Of a DNA stretch of 64,000 nt, positions 54,010 through 63,410 are shown one piece after another. Under the pieces are notes generated by a model. The model ran no database searches, was not told the DNA's origin, and saw only the letters and a list, made by a program, of their open reading frames with translations. Position 1 is the first letter of the stretch. Every line of letters begins with the position of its first letter. The position numbers and the translations under genes are program-made. The DNA is from Fen-1298 sp050015675 (GTDB lineage: Bacteria; Bacteroidota; Ignavibacteria; UBA10030). The stretch covers positions 124,001 to 188,000 of the forward strand of contig JBEKAY010000002.1 of assembly GCA_050015675.1 (NCBI GenBank). Reading direction: 5' to 3'.

Positions 54010-55707
54010 TTATTCGCTCCATTTCAGGACGAGAACTTTTTTCTGCAATGATCCCGTTTGGCCAGGGATACGAAGTTCGCGCTGGATCGGCTGTACCGTC
54101 GTTGCCTCCGGATTGGATGGACCATCTTGCGGTACTGTAATTGTCGATCCATCGTCAAATTGAAGTGATGTATAGTATTCCAATTGTGGGAACCGAACTT
54201 TATCCGCTGATAATTGACCTGAAGCCACTTGACCAGATGGTGTGAGTATCAATTCCGTGAATGTCGGCTCATTCTGCTTGCGATAGAAGAGACTGACGGC
54301 TGTGACGTTTGCTTGAAGCGAAGAGAAGTCAACACGGACTGATCCTATGTTCTTTGATTTCAACAGACCAAATTGTGGAACAATCCTGGTCAAAGGGGGA
54401 ATAGTTATTTTCAAAGGATTTGAAACACCGTCACTTGGAAGTGTTAACACCGTGTTCAATGAATCTGCCAATTTCACTTCGAAATAATATTCAAGTTCTG
54501 GGGCGCGTAAATCGATGCCAGGGACGGTACCGTTTGCCACATTATTAGAAAGTGCAAGCGCTAACGATTTGAATGCCGCATCGCCACTGCGGCGGTACTT
54601 GAGAGTTACAGTATTCAATTTTGCGGTCACTGAAGAAAGATCAAGTGTCGATTGGATATTAGTAAATGATCGAACCGGCGATGGACTAAAGACCGGTGTT
54701 GCAGTAATGGTAACTGGTCCACCAGCGGCAGAAGAGACCGGCTTAGCAACTGCTACAGAACCTGGTGCGCCTGCACCGCCTGAAGGCAGAGTGAGCGTGT
54801 GGGTTCCTATGGTGATTGCAAAGTAATATTCCAATGCTGGACTTGCGACATTTGCAGCAGGAATTTCAACAGATGCAATTTTATTTTCCAACGCCATTAC
54901 CGCTTGCGTAAACCCTGTAGTTCCTTTCGTACGGTAGAAGAAATTTACACTTGAAATAACGGTATCAGTCTGGCTTAAGTCCAGCTTGGCGGTTGTTGCA
55001 TTGCCGACCGTTGGAGATGGATCAAATCCGATTGTTCCGGAGACTGTAACATTTTTAGCGGTTGTCGTTGTTTGGCCTTGCCCACCGCCTTCTACTGCTC
55101 CGGATGCAATATTATCGAGTTCCTTTTTATTTGCTTTGCGAAGATTGAGATTACCCGAACTATCGGCAGCGGCTGTTTGCCCTGTACCAACATGTGTTGA
55201 ACGCCCGGATATAGAATTTGTGAACTCAGCCAATCCTAAAGAAATAGTAAAGAGATCCGTGTTACTGCCAGATATATATCCGCCCTCAGTCCCACGAATC
55301 GATGCAACTGAGATTGGCGAGGAAAACCTAAATTGTTCAGTCTCTGCCTTCTTCACATTAAAAATCATATTTCCACGATCCATGTGAACACTTCGGCTGA
55401 GAATTTCTTTTCCTTTCACTTCGCCCTTGATGGTCACAATGGATTTCTCACGGAGAATCAGTTTCGATTGATCCGCGAAAAGAATCATTGCTAAGGATCC
55501 TTTATCGGTTTGTACTTCATAGCCAGATTTTAATTTGCTTAATGGAACCGCTTTTTGCCATCCTGTTGCAGGCGATTTCATATTCACGTTCCGGATAACT
55601 TTCACAATGTAAGCTGAAATATCTTTTTTGTCCTGCTGTGTTTTTTGCCCCAGCGAAAGTACACCAAGGAGCACCACTGCACAGATGATGACGATCTTCT
55701 TACTCAT
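54010..55707 (-). CDS. FecR-domain protein with three copies of an Ig-like module
   Basis: 565 residues with a signal peptide or anchor (IVIICAVVLLGVLSLG). A FecR domain (~55-145: SGYEVQTDKGSLAMILF, SVASIRGTEGGYISG) is the type that senses or stabilises envelope signals. Then three tandem modules: ~238-320, ~350-437 and ~454-540, each with V..V.L.YR......F..., a P.LEYY turn and a LPS/VPQ.G..NP close. The same module recurs once in the barrel gene next door. It is followed by a strong terminator at 53957. Confidence 0.85.
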   Translation of the reverse strand: MSKKIVIICAVVLLGVLSLGQKTQQDKKDISAYIVKVIRNVNMKSPATGWQKAVPLSKLKSGYEVQTDKGSLAMILFADQSKLILREKSIVTIKGEVKGKEILSRSVHMDRGNMIFNVKKAETEQFRFSSPISVASIRGTEGGYISGSNTDLFTISLGLAEFTNSISGRSTHVGTGQTAAADSSGNLNLRKANKKELDNIASGAVEGGGQGQTTTTAKNVTVSGTIGFDPSPTVGNATTAKLDLSQTDTVISSVNFFYRTKGTTGFTQAVMALENKIASVEIPAANVASPALEYYFAITIGTHTLTLPSGGAGAPGSVAVAKPVSSAAGGPVTITATPVFSPSPVRSFTNIQSTLDLSSVTAKLNTVTLKYRRSGDAAFKSLALALSNNVANGTVPGIDLRAPELEYYFEVKLADSLNTVLTLPSDGVSNPLKITIPPLTRIVPQFGLLKSKNIGSVRVDFSSLQANVTAVSLFYRKQNEPTFTELILTPSGQVASGQLSADKVRFPQLEYYTSLQFDDGSTITVPQDGPSNPEATTVQPIQRELRIPGQTGSLQKKVLVLKWSE

Positions 55708-55725
55708 GGCTCTCTCCTTTAGCGT

Positions 55726-56889
55726 TTATTGGTTTTCAACACTAAGCTGAATTTTCAAGTCGGAACGTCCTGCAAGATTATTAACAAGACTTTGTAAATC
55801 GGTTTCTGTTAATGTGCTGCCATCAAGTGTGATGTTCCCATACGGTGACCATGCGACCCAGTTGTTTGGATCTGCTCGAAGTGTCGAATACGTTGCAGAG
55901 GCGGAACCGCTGAACGCATTCAAGAAGTTATCCAGCATCTGTCCTACTCTATCATCAGTGATACGGAAGACTATAGGAAGACTGGGGCGCATCACATCTC
56001 CGCGATTTGTAGATACTATCGCCTGCACTTGAAGAACGTATGATTTGTTTTGCGCGAGCTGACGTTGAGCATCCGAAGGATAAGTGAGTGATGTTTGGCC
56101 TGTCACACTGCGCACCAAACACGGATTTCCACCGGTTAATGCATCCTGAGGAGATCGCTGAGTAGGTAACGCTTCATAAATAGAAACCGTTACATTTGAT
56201 GCACCTGTTGTCCAACTGAATGTTGGAGCAAGATTGTTAGAGAAGCTTCCATTCTTCGGATCGTTAATCTCGACAAACACTTCATCTGTAGTCGAGAATT
56301 GTACTGTGACGGTATTAGTGGCCTGACCTAAAACTTGAATATTGGTCGGCACTCCTCTGTCACTCGGTTTAATAAACGGGTAAGAAAGTACTTTCATAAT
56401 AACAGTGTACTTACCCGGCGGTGCTGTTGGATTCTTTGCTGCCATATCTTCTAACCGTTTGCGGAGTGATGCATTTTCCATGTAAGTACTCGCTCCGTCT
56501 CGGATATGAATAATACTACTGCCGCCTTGCGCAAAATTATTTGCAGCAAGCACTGAATTTTTAATCATATCAAAGTTATTCGTATACACATGCATCAGTT
56601 CTTGATCTGCCTCACCACGAAGTTGGATGTGTAATTCAACATAAACACATACCCATAATTCTTTTAGTGAAGTATCCACCGCGGTCATCGTAAGAGATAT
56701 CCCTGAAATATTCGGGTTCAATTGTTGATTTTTAATATCAACAAAGTCAGTAAGATAGACGACATCGTACATCTGGAATTCCAGAGATGCTTTCACGGTA
56801 TTGTTTTGAGCAAAGACAGTTGAACAACCCAGTACAACGGTCAGAAGAACGATACCAATTAGTGCAATTCTCATCATGGTCCATTTCAT
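55726..56889 (-). CDS. Secreted/envelope protein of unknown function upstream of the FecR gene
   Basis: 387 residues from ATG 56889, which has AAGGAG 9 bases upstream; the frame extends to 56961 but without a start signal. Signal peptide and possible lipobox (RIALIGIVLLTVVLGC), so it may be a lipoprotein. The middle has an Ig-like fragment (FVEINDPKNGSFSNNLAPTFSW), a pattern found in proteins describing spans of structural domains. No family is recognised. It ends 19 bases before the FecR gene, so the two are probably co-transcribed. Confidence 0.8.
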   Translation of the reverse strand: MKWTMMRIALIGIVLLTVVLGCSTVFAQNNTVKASLEFQMYDVVYLTDFVDIKNQQLNPNISGISLTMTAVDTSLKELWVCVYVELHIQLRGEADQELMHVYTNNFDMIKNSVLAANNFAQGGSSIIHIRDGASTYMENASLRKRLEDMAAKNPTAPPGKYTVIMKVLSYPFIKPSDRGVPTNIQVLGQATNTVTVQFSTTDEVFVEINDPKNGSFSNNLAPTFSWTTGASNVTVSIYEALPTQRSPQDALTGGNPCLVRSVTGQTSLTYPSDAQRQLAQNKSYVLQVQAIVSTNRGDVMRPSLPIVFRITDDRVGQMLDNFLNAFSGSASATYSTLRADPNNWVAWSPYGNITLDGSTLTETDLQSLVNNLAGRSDLKIQLSVENQ

Positions 56890-56979
56890 GGTGCGTAACT
56901 CCTTACGTAGTATTTTTTCTGCACTAATAATAGCCGACGGAACAATAAAATACATTGACAACTATCACACAGGAAGGGT

Positions 56980-58293
56980 TTAAAAGTTTATGACATCATT
57001 ATAAAGAACGAACGCCATAAATACAAGCAGCAAGATAAATCCTGCCTGCTGAATAGCAATCTTTACTTTACTTGGTACTTCCCGCCTAAACACGGCTTCA
57101 TATACCAGAAAAACAATATGCCCACCATCAAGCGCGGGGAAGGGAAGAATGTTCAGCAAAGCAAGACTGATACTTAATAAGCCGATGAATCCGAAGAATT
57201 CCAAAATGCCATTGTCGGCAGACCGTTTCGCCAACTGAGCTATTTTTATGGGTCCACCCATCGATTTGCTCAGTGAGGCTTTTCCCGATGCCAATTGATA
57301 TAGATTGGAAAGAAAAAGAATGCTTGTCGTCTTCAATTCTCCAACACCAATCGGAAGAGCTTCTAATAAGGAATATTGCTCGTGAATTATCGGCCCCTGA
57401 TACGCACCTTCTAAAGCAATTCCGATGCGTCCTTCGGCGGTTGGCGTTACACGAGCACTCATCTTTTGAACGCCATGTGCCCATGAAAGCAAAATTTCTT
57501 TTCCGGCGTTCGCGTGTATCACTTCCCGCAATGAACCATAGCTTACTGGTACTCCGTTAATAGCAAGAAGTGTATCTCCGGGTTGCAAACCAATTTGTTC
57601 GGCGGGTTTTCCGTGGTCTACGAGCGTAACAACTGACATAAGACCTGCTGGAAGAATGCCAAACCGTTCTTCTGTAAAATCCGGCAGTTCCGAACGACGG
57701 ATCAAAATAGTATTGATTGCTCCGGAACGCTGAACCTCTAGAGTTAAATCATTTGTCACCGATTCAGTATAAAGCGTGCCTTCAATTTCATCCCACTGTT
57801 TCATAGGGTGATTATTAATGGAAACAATTTTATCGCCAATATGCAAACCGGATTTTGCAGCAGGACTATTTGATGTTATATAACCGATTTCTGTGATCGG
57901 TCGAATCGTCCTGCCTTGATGAAAAATTATTCCCCAAAAAATAAAAATGGCGAGAAGAAGATTCATAATGACGCCGGCAGATATAACAATCATACGCTGC
58001 CATATAGGTTTGGCACGAAACTCCCACGGTTGCGGTTCGTGTTGCAGAAACTCGGTATCCATGCTCTCGTCGATCATCCCGGCAATCTTCACATAGCCGC
58101 CAATAGGAATCCACGAAATGCAATAATCTGTCTCACCGATTTTTTTCCCAAATGCACGCGGCGGGAAGCCTAAACTGAAAGTATCGACACGCATCTTAAA
58201 AAATTTAGCAGCAAGAAAGTGTCCCAGTTCATGCACTAAAACAAGAATACCAATCGTAATGATAAAATAGAATATCGTACTTACTATCGCCAT
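56980..58293 (-). CDS. rseP: Site-2 intramembrane zinc metalloprotease RseP
   Basis: 437 residues. HELGH at residues 21-25 (zinc) and the second motif NILPFPALDGGH in the C-terminal helices are intact; two PDZ-like segments fall between about 110 and 290. It cleaves membrane-bound anti-sigma factors or signal-peptide remnants. It follows dxr in the same direction, a usual partner. Confidence 0.95.
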   Translation of the reverse strand: MAIVSTIFYFIITIGILVLVHELGHFLAAKFFKMRVDTFSLGFPPRAFGKKIGETDYCISWIPIGGYVKIAGMIDESMDTEFLQHEPQPWEFRAKPIWQRMIVISAGVIMNLLLAIFIFWGIIFHQGRTIRPITEIGYITSNSPAAKSGLHIGDKIVSINNHPMKQWDEIEGTLYTESVTNDLTLEVQRSGAINTILIRRSELPDFTEERFGILPAGLMSVVTLVDHGKPAEQIGLQPGDTLLAINGVPVSYGSLREVIHANAGKEILLSWAHGVQKMSARVTPTAEGRIGIALEGAYQGPIIHEQYSLLEALPIGVGELKTTSILFLSNLYQLASGKASLSKSMGGPIKIAQLAKRSADNGILEFFGFIGLLSISLALLNILPFPALDGGHIVFLVYEAVFRREVPSKVKIAIQQAGFILLLVFMAFVLYNDVINF

Positions 58294-58350
58294 AAGTTTA
58301 ATTCACTCTTGTTCTATTATTGTTATTGTGTAGACTTTTAACACTGCAGG

Positions 58351-59505
58351 TTACAATAAAGTTCGGACATACTCCCGTGTATTATGATCACTTTGAAATG
58401 TGTGTTCAAGATCGGGCGAAACGTGGTTTGTTTGTTTGGCAAGCGCCTGTTCAATTAATTCTGGAATTCGGCAAAATTTAATTTTCTTTTCTAAAAAAGC
58501 CTGCACTGCCACTTCATTAGCGGCATTCATAATGGCGGGAGCGGTTCCGCCCAACGCCATTGCGTCGTATGCCAATTGCAGGCAGCGAAATTTATTGCGG
58601 TCAGGAGCAAAGAATGTCATTGATTGCAACTTTGGAAAATCTACGCGGCTGCCGCTCATAGGATGTCGTTCCGGATATGTCAATGCATATTGAATCGGAA
58701 GCTTCATGTCCGGTAAGCCGAGCTGCGCTTTTATAGAACCATCTACAAACTCTACCATCGAATGAATAATAGATTGCGGATGAATCACAACATCAATACG
58801 TTCTGTCGGTAAGCCAAATAGCCAGCGCGCTTCAATCACCTCCAACCCCTTGTTCATCAACGTGGCGGAGTCGATTGTTATCTTATTTCCCATTTTCCAA
58901 TTAGGATGATTCAATGCTTGTTCAACCGTTATGGATGCGAATGCATCTCGAGGCGTATTGAGAAATGGTCCGCCGGATGCCGTCAGGATAATCCTTCTTG
59001 CGCTGTTCCGATCTTCGCCGATGAGGCATTGCAGAATAGCGCTATGCTCACTATCGATCGGAACTAAATGAACGCCGTATTCACTTACTAATGAAGTAAC
59101 AAGTTCTCCGGCAACGACAAGTGTTTCTTTGTTCGCAAGTGCAATGTGTTTTTGATGTTTGATTGCCTCGATGGTCGGTTTCAATCCGGCAAACCCGACA
59201 ATTGAATTGATAACGAGATCGACATCATCCCGGCGGACAACTTCCAGCAATCCTTCGCGGCCGGATAGCACTTCCACCAAATCGCCGACTATTGACTGCA
59301 ATGCTGCAGCTTTACTTTCGTCTAACACGACAACACCGCGCGGGTGAAAATGCGTAATCTGGTTTTGCAGCAGCTCGATGTTGGTGTTGGTTGTAAGATA
59401 GGTAACACAGAATCTGTCTGCAAGATTGTGAATAACCGAAAGGCAGTTCCGGCCAATAGAGCCGGTCGAACCAAGGATAGCAATATGCTTCGGATTCTGA
59501 CTCAT
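58351..59505 (-). CDS. dxr: 1-deoxy-D-xylulose 5-phosphate reductoisomerase
   Basis: 384 residues, normal length. Catalyses the second step of the MEP isoprenoid pathway. NADPH-binding ILGSTGSIGRNCLSV, the metal-binding PIDSEHSAILQCL, and the substrate segment LTASGGPFLNTPRDAF are complete. Start ATG at 59505; downstream rseP begins after 57 bases. Confidence 0.96.
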   Translation of the reverse strand: MSQNPKHIAILGSTGSIGRNCLSVIHNLADRFCVTYLTTNTNIELLQNQITHFHPRGVVVLDESKAAALQSIVGDLVEVLSGREGLLEVVRRDDVDLVINSIVGFAGLKPTIEAIKHQKHIALANKETLVVAGELVTSLVSEYGVHLVPIDSEHSAILQCLIGEDRNSARRIILTASGGPFLNTPRDAFASITVEQALNHPNWKMGNKITIDSATLMNKGLEVIEARWLFGLPTERIDVVIHPQSIIHSMVEFVDGSIKAQLGLPDMKLPIQYALTYPERHPMSGSRVDFPKLQSMTFFAPDRNKFRCLQLAYDAMALGGTAPAIMNAANEVAVQAFLEKKIKFCRIPELIEQALAKQTNHVSPDLEHTFQSDHNTREYVRTLL

Positions 59506-59626
59506 GGTGTAATTTTAAGGTAATCAAATTCGCATGGCATGTCAAGGAATGCGATTTCTACAATCCATCATCGCAAATCGGAATTGCTTTTTGTATATTG
59601 AAAAAGAGCCAATTCAAAATCATTAA

Positions 59627-61477
59627 ATGAAAAATGAAAAAATGATAAGAGTGTTTGTACACAGTGCGCTGTTGTTCATTTTAAATTTTGCATTTTGCAC
59701 TTTTTCATTTGCACAAGACACCGATAAACTAGCGAAGCTTCGTCTCGCACAGGGATTTGAAGAAGCCGGCGAATGGGAACGCGCAGTAGCTCTTTATGAA
59801 GACCTCAACACATTAGAGCCGAATAATTTTTTATTCCTCGATGGACTCCAGCGTAGTTACACACAAATTAAAGAGTATGGCAAAGCCATCAATGTTGTTC
59901 GCCGATGGCTGATTGTCCAACCGGGAGATATGAACAAGGTGACAACGCTTGGCGGACTCTATTATGATTCTGGTAACGAGACGGCTGCCGACTCGGTATG
60001 GAAATCAGTCATTGCCATCGATTCGAACAATGCCCAACTGTATCGTGTTGTCGCCAACGAAATGCTGCAGCATCGCATGTACGATCAGTGTATCCGCACG
60101 TATCTTGATGGACGTTCGATGAGTAAGAGCGAGGCGATGTTTGCAGATGAATTAGGAAATCTTTACACGGCACTTCAGCAGTACACATCTGCATCAAAAG
60201 AATATCTGCGCTTGATCAAGACAACACCGGAGCAACTGCCTCTTGTTCAATCGCGTCTCAATGCATTTACTGCAAAACCGGAAGGCATCAGCGCCGCATC
60301 TGAGACGGTTAAGGATGAATTGAAAAACTTGCCAGACAATATCGCATTGCATCGATTGTATGCTTGGTTATTATCAGAGGAACGGCGCTACGATGCAGCG
60401 TTGGAGCAATATCGCATTATAGATCGTCTCTCTCACGCGGACGGGAATGAACTCTTCAACTTTGCCCAACGGCTTCATCAGGAACGTGCATATAAAACTG
60501 CGTCGGAAGCATTCAAAGAAATTATTGACGAACACAAAAGTTCTCTGCTTCTGCCATATGCGCGTTTCGGATATGCTCGAGCACTTGAAGAACTGGTTAC
60601 TCTGTCAGATACAACGGCATCATTATCAGAACCACAACCGACATACAATAGCGCGATTCAATTGTACGAATCGATTGCCGCCGAACATGCGAATCCCGAT
60701 CTCGCCGCTCAATCATTGTATCGCATTGGCGTTATAAAATTTGACAAACTCTTCGACCTCAATGGCGCTCTTGATGCATTCAACCGATTGAAAGATGTAC
60801 AGTCAACATCAAATATTTCCAATGATGCTGTGTTAAAAACAGGTGATATACAAATTGCGCGAAACGATCTTGCCGGGGCACGAAAAGAATACGATCGATT
60901 TAGCAAGATTTCGCTAGTGGTATATCAAGATCAAGCGGCATTCAAATTAGCGGAACTGGATTACTTCGAAGCGAAGTTCGACTCAGCGCTATCAATTCTG
61001 AAGCGATTCAATACAAATCTCAATACGGACTTAGCGAACGACGCATTGCAGCTGCAGTACTTTATTCAGGAAAACAACTCTTCTGCTCCAGAAGCATTGA
61101 CGGAATTTGCCAAAGCCGATTTGTCGATGCGCCAGCGTAAATACTCGGAATCACTTGTGCAGTTTCAAGATATTGTCGAACATTATTCAACAGCATTATT
61201 AGTGGATGACGCGATGATGAAGATTGGTGAACTGTATCTTTTATTGAAACGTCCGAATGAAGCAATGAGGGCATTCTCCTTTATTGCCGACTCGATTCAA
61301 TTAAGCATTCTCAAAGACCGGGCACAGTTTAGAATCGCAGAAATTTGCCAGACGGTTTTGAATAACAAATCACAAGCAATTGACGCGTACGAAAAACTGC
61401 TATCACAATTTCCGAATTCTCTTTATGCGGAAGAATCCCGGAAGAGAATACGGTTGTTGAGGGGAGATAATCTGTAA
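59627..61477 (+). CDS. Secreted TPR-repeat protein
   Basis: 616 residues with a signal peptide (FVHSALLFILNFAFCTFSFAQ) after a short basic leader; the ATG at 59627 or at 59642 may start it. The rest is almost entirely tetratricopeptide-like helical pairs (EEAGEWERAVALYEDLNTLEPNN, AIDAYEKLLSQFPNSLYAEESR), including the YfiO/BamD-like spacing near the C-terminus. Role: periplasmic scaffold; partner unknown. Alone on the plus strand. Confidence 0.85.
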   Translation: MKNEKMIRVFVHSALLFILNFAFCTFSFAQDTDKLAKLRLAQGFEEAGEWERAVALYEDLNTLEPNNFLFLDGLQRSYTQIKEYGKAINVVRRWLIVQPGDMNKVTTLGGLYYDSGNETAADSVWKSVIAIDSNNAQLYRVVANEMLQHRMYDQCIRTYLDGRSMSKSEAMFADELGNLYTALQQYTSASKEYLRLIKTTPEQLPLVQSRLNAFTAKPEGISAASETVKDELKNLPDNIALHRLYAWLLSEERRYDAALEQYRIIDRLSHADGNELFNFAQRLHQERAYKTASEAFKEIIDEHKSSLLLPYARFGYARALEELVTLSDTTASLSEPQPTYNSAIQLYESIAAEHANPDLAAQSLYRIGVIKFDKLFDLNGALDAFNRLKDVQSTSNISNDAVLKTGDIQIARNDLAGARKEYDRFSKISLVVYQDQAAFKLAELDYFEAKFDSALSILKRFNTNLNTDLANDALQLQYFIQENNSSAPEALTEFAKADLSMRQRKYSESLVQFQDIVEHYSTALLVDDAMMKIGELYLLLKRPNEAMRAFSFIADSIQLSILKDRAQFRIAEICQTVLNNKSQAIDAYEKLLSQFPNSLYAEESRKRIRLLRGDNL

Positions 61478-61572
61478 CATGGGAATTGTCAATCTGAGCC
61501 CGTCGAAGACTGAGCTTGCCTGCCTTGATGTTGTATTCAGGGGTTCAGCATCCATTTTGTAACCCACTCTGC

Positions 61573-61597
61573 TGTGCCGGAGTTGAACTCCGGCACA
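61573..61597. repeat. Perfect palindrome between convergent genes
   Basis: 12-bp arms TGTGCCGGAGTT/AACTCCGGCACA around one G. It is 96 bases after the TPR stop and 69 bases before the end of the CBM9 gene. No T-run follows on either strand. It could be a REP-type element or a transcription block. Confidence 0.65.
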
Positions 61598-61665
61598 AGA
61601 GGAGACGTCAGATTTTATTATGGCTAATTTGCGATACATTTTTATGCGTGTTAGTTGCAGTTGCC

Positions 61666-62775
61666 CTATTTAATTAGAATAAGTTTTTTTGTTGATGTAT
61701 TCAATCCTGCTTGTAGACGATAAAAATATACACCGCTTGCAAAACCGGATGCATTCCATTCTGTTGAATAAACACCTGCACTCATCTCTTTCAATATTAA
61801 TTGTGTTACCTTCTCGCCTATAGTATTGTAAATAGCTAAAGATACATGTGCTTCATGAGGAATGGAGAATTTTATTGTCGTACTAGGATTAAATGGGTTC
61901 GGATAATTTGATGATAAGTAAAAAGATTTTATTAATACAGGATCAATATGAACCCCGGTAAGAAGAGGTGTATACCAAACAGTAGCGCTATCATTGATTG
62001 TGGTATTACGCGGACTTTTAGCTTCTAATTTCAACTTGTTACCTGCTAGGAATGTAACAGAACCAAGTTGAGTTGCATCAATATGAACATTATTTGACAT
62101 ACCAGTCGACCACTGAATCACGTTATCTCGGGCATCCGAGTCATTATCACCAATATTGATCGCCATACCGAATACTGAATTAACTTCCCTTGGAATCATA
62201 AAACGATTGTCTGTCGGTACATTGATGTAAGCGAACGGAATTCGGAATTCGAGCGCGTATCCATCGCTGGTCAACCTACGAGCATAGTCATTTGCCGTTA
62301 CTACCCACGTGTTGCCTGCGGCATCCTTCAAATTACCAGAAACATTCAAGTCATCCACACCATTTGTATCTTCGGCATTATCTTTACCTTTGGCTGTTAG
62401 GCGGCTATTCGCTGTACCTGTACCCGTTCCATTATTCGGATCGGGGTCGAATTTTAATTCGAGACAATCATTCAGGTACCTGGTAGGATTGGTTGCCCTT
62501 ACAATATCATCTTTAACTTCCGCATAACAGTAAATATAATTCGTATCGTACGAAAACCAAACCTTTGCAGAACAGTCTTTGTCATCAGTCGGACCGGTAC
62601 CAAGATCTCGACAATAAGCCCGAGCAGGAATATAAACATAACCGTCGGCCGGTCCGGTCAATGTTTCATAAAAAGCATCCTTTTGCGCATCAATAGTGAT
62701 GGAGAATACTTGAGCATTTGCAACGAATGAAAACATAATAATGATTACTACTGGAAACAAGAAATTTTTTTTCAT
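61666..62775 (-). CDS. Secreted CBM9-like protein with type IX secretion C-terminal domain
   Basis: 369 residues. Signal peptide (FLFPVVIIIMFSFVANAQ), then a family-9 carbohydrate-binding-like fold (~25-240: SAKVWFSYDTNYIYCYAEV, LNDCLELKFDPDPNNG, GYALEFRIPFAYINV), and a T9SS/Por sorting domain at ~283-369 (SNYPNPFNPSTTIKFSIP, GVYFYRLQAG). Therefore it is exported and probably attached to the cell surface. Ligand is unknown and no glycoside hydrolase is adjacent. Confidence 0.88.
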   Translation of the reverse strand: MKKNFLFPVVIIIMFSFVANAQVFSITIDAQKDAFYETLTGPADGYVYIPARAYCRDLGTGPTDDKDCSAKVWFSYDTNYIYCYAEVKDDIVRATNPTRYLNDCLELKFDPDPNNGTGTGTANSRLTAKGKDNAEDTNGVDDLNVSGNLKDAAGNTWVVTANDYARRLTSDGYALEFRIPFAYINVPTDNRFMIPREVNSVFGMAINIGDNDSDARDNVIQWSTGMSNNVHIDATQLGSVTFLAGNKLKLEAKSPRNTTINDSATVWYTPLLTGVHIDPVLIKSFYLSSNYPNPFNPSTTIKFSIPHEAHVSLAIYNTIGEKVTQLILKEMSAGVYSTEWNASGFASGVYFYRLQAGLNTSTKKLILIK

Positions 62776-62838
62776 AACCTTTCTCCTTTTATTGGTTAAT
62801 AGAAACTACACAGCGTGATTTAGTATAAGAAAATAATT

Positions 62839-62988
62839 TCAAGAAATATAGAGTTCATTTGCATTGATACCCATACTTTCAAATGCACCGGCGTAAATTT
62901 TACCGTCATTAGAAGGAATAATGTGTTTCACAGACAGAGAGTCATAAAACCCAAAACGACCTCTACGCCATATTAACTCCTTTATGAA
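62839..62988 (-). pseudogene. Tail of a propeller-like gene (remnant)
   Basis: An open 49-codon stretch lacking an ATG reads FYDSLSVKHIIPSNDGKIYAGAFESMG, split here as FYDSLSVKHIIPSN and DGKIYAGAFESMG, and stops shortly after NELYIS. The pattern (I-I-x-S-x-D-G-x-I-Y-A-G) is typical of two-component-regulator or sialidase-like propeller blades. Everything upstream is lost. Low confidence. Confidence 0.3.
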
Positions 62989-62991
62989 TTA

Positions 62992-63410
62992 AAAGAGCTA
63001 TTGCAACTAACTTCTATAACAACAGCCGGAGACTTATAAATATCACACACATTCGTCCGTGTCAACTTATAATGTTCAGCTTATTGCATTTTTGCTTCTT
63101 TTTTTCTCAAAGACGCATTCCTAACACCATATCACTCATTCCCTGAGCCAAACAATTCTTTCCCAAGTCCATACTTAACTGCTCTGAGGGATTTAGTTCT
63201 CGAAGAAAAAACAGCTCTAGAGTTGAACTCCATTGCAGCAATAAAAAAAAATACGTGTCGTTTGGCACAGCCAGTTTCTTATTTCATATATCTCCCCACT
63301 TATCCCAAGATGAAGACAATTTCACATCCCTCCTACTGACAAAGCCGAAAGAATTCCGTACTATTACAGCACATCAATCGAAGATACCACTGGCTTAAAA
63401 AAATACAACA
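62992..63410. other. Intergenic region
   Basis: About 420 bases without a gene, tRNA or repeat I can support. AT-rich at 63080-63110 and 63240-63260. Confidence 0.4.
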
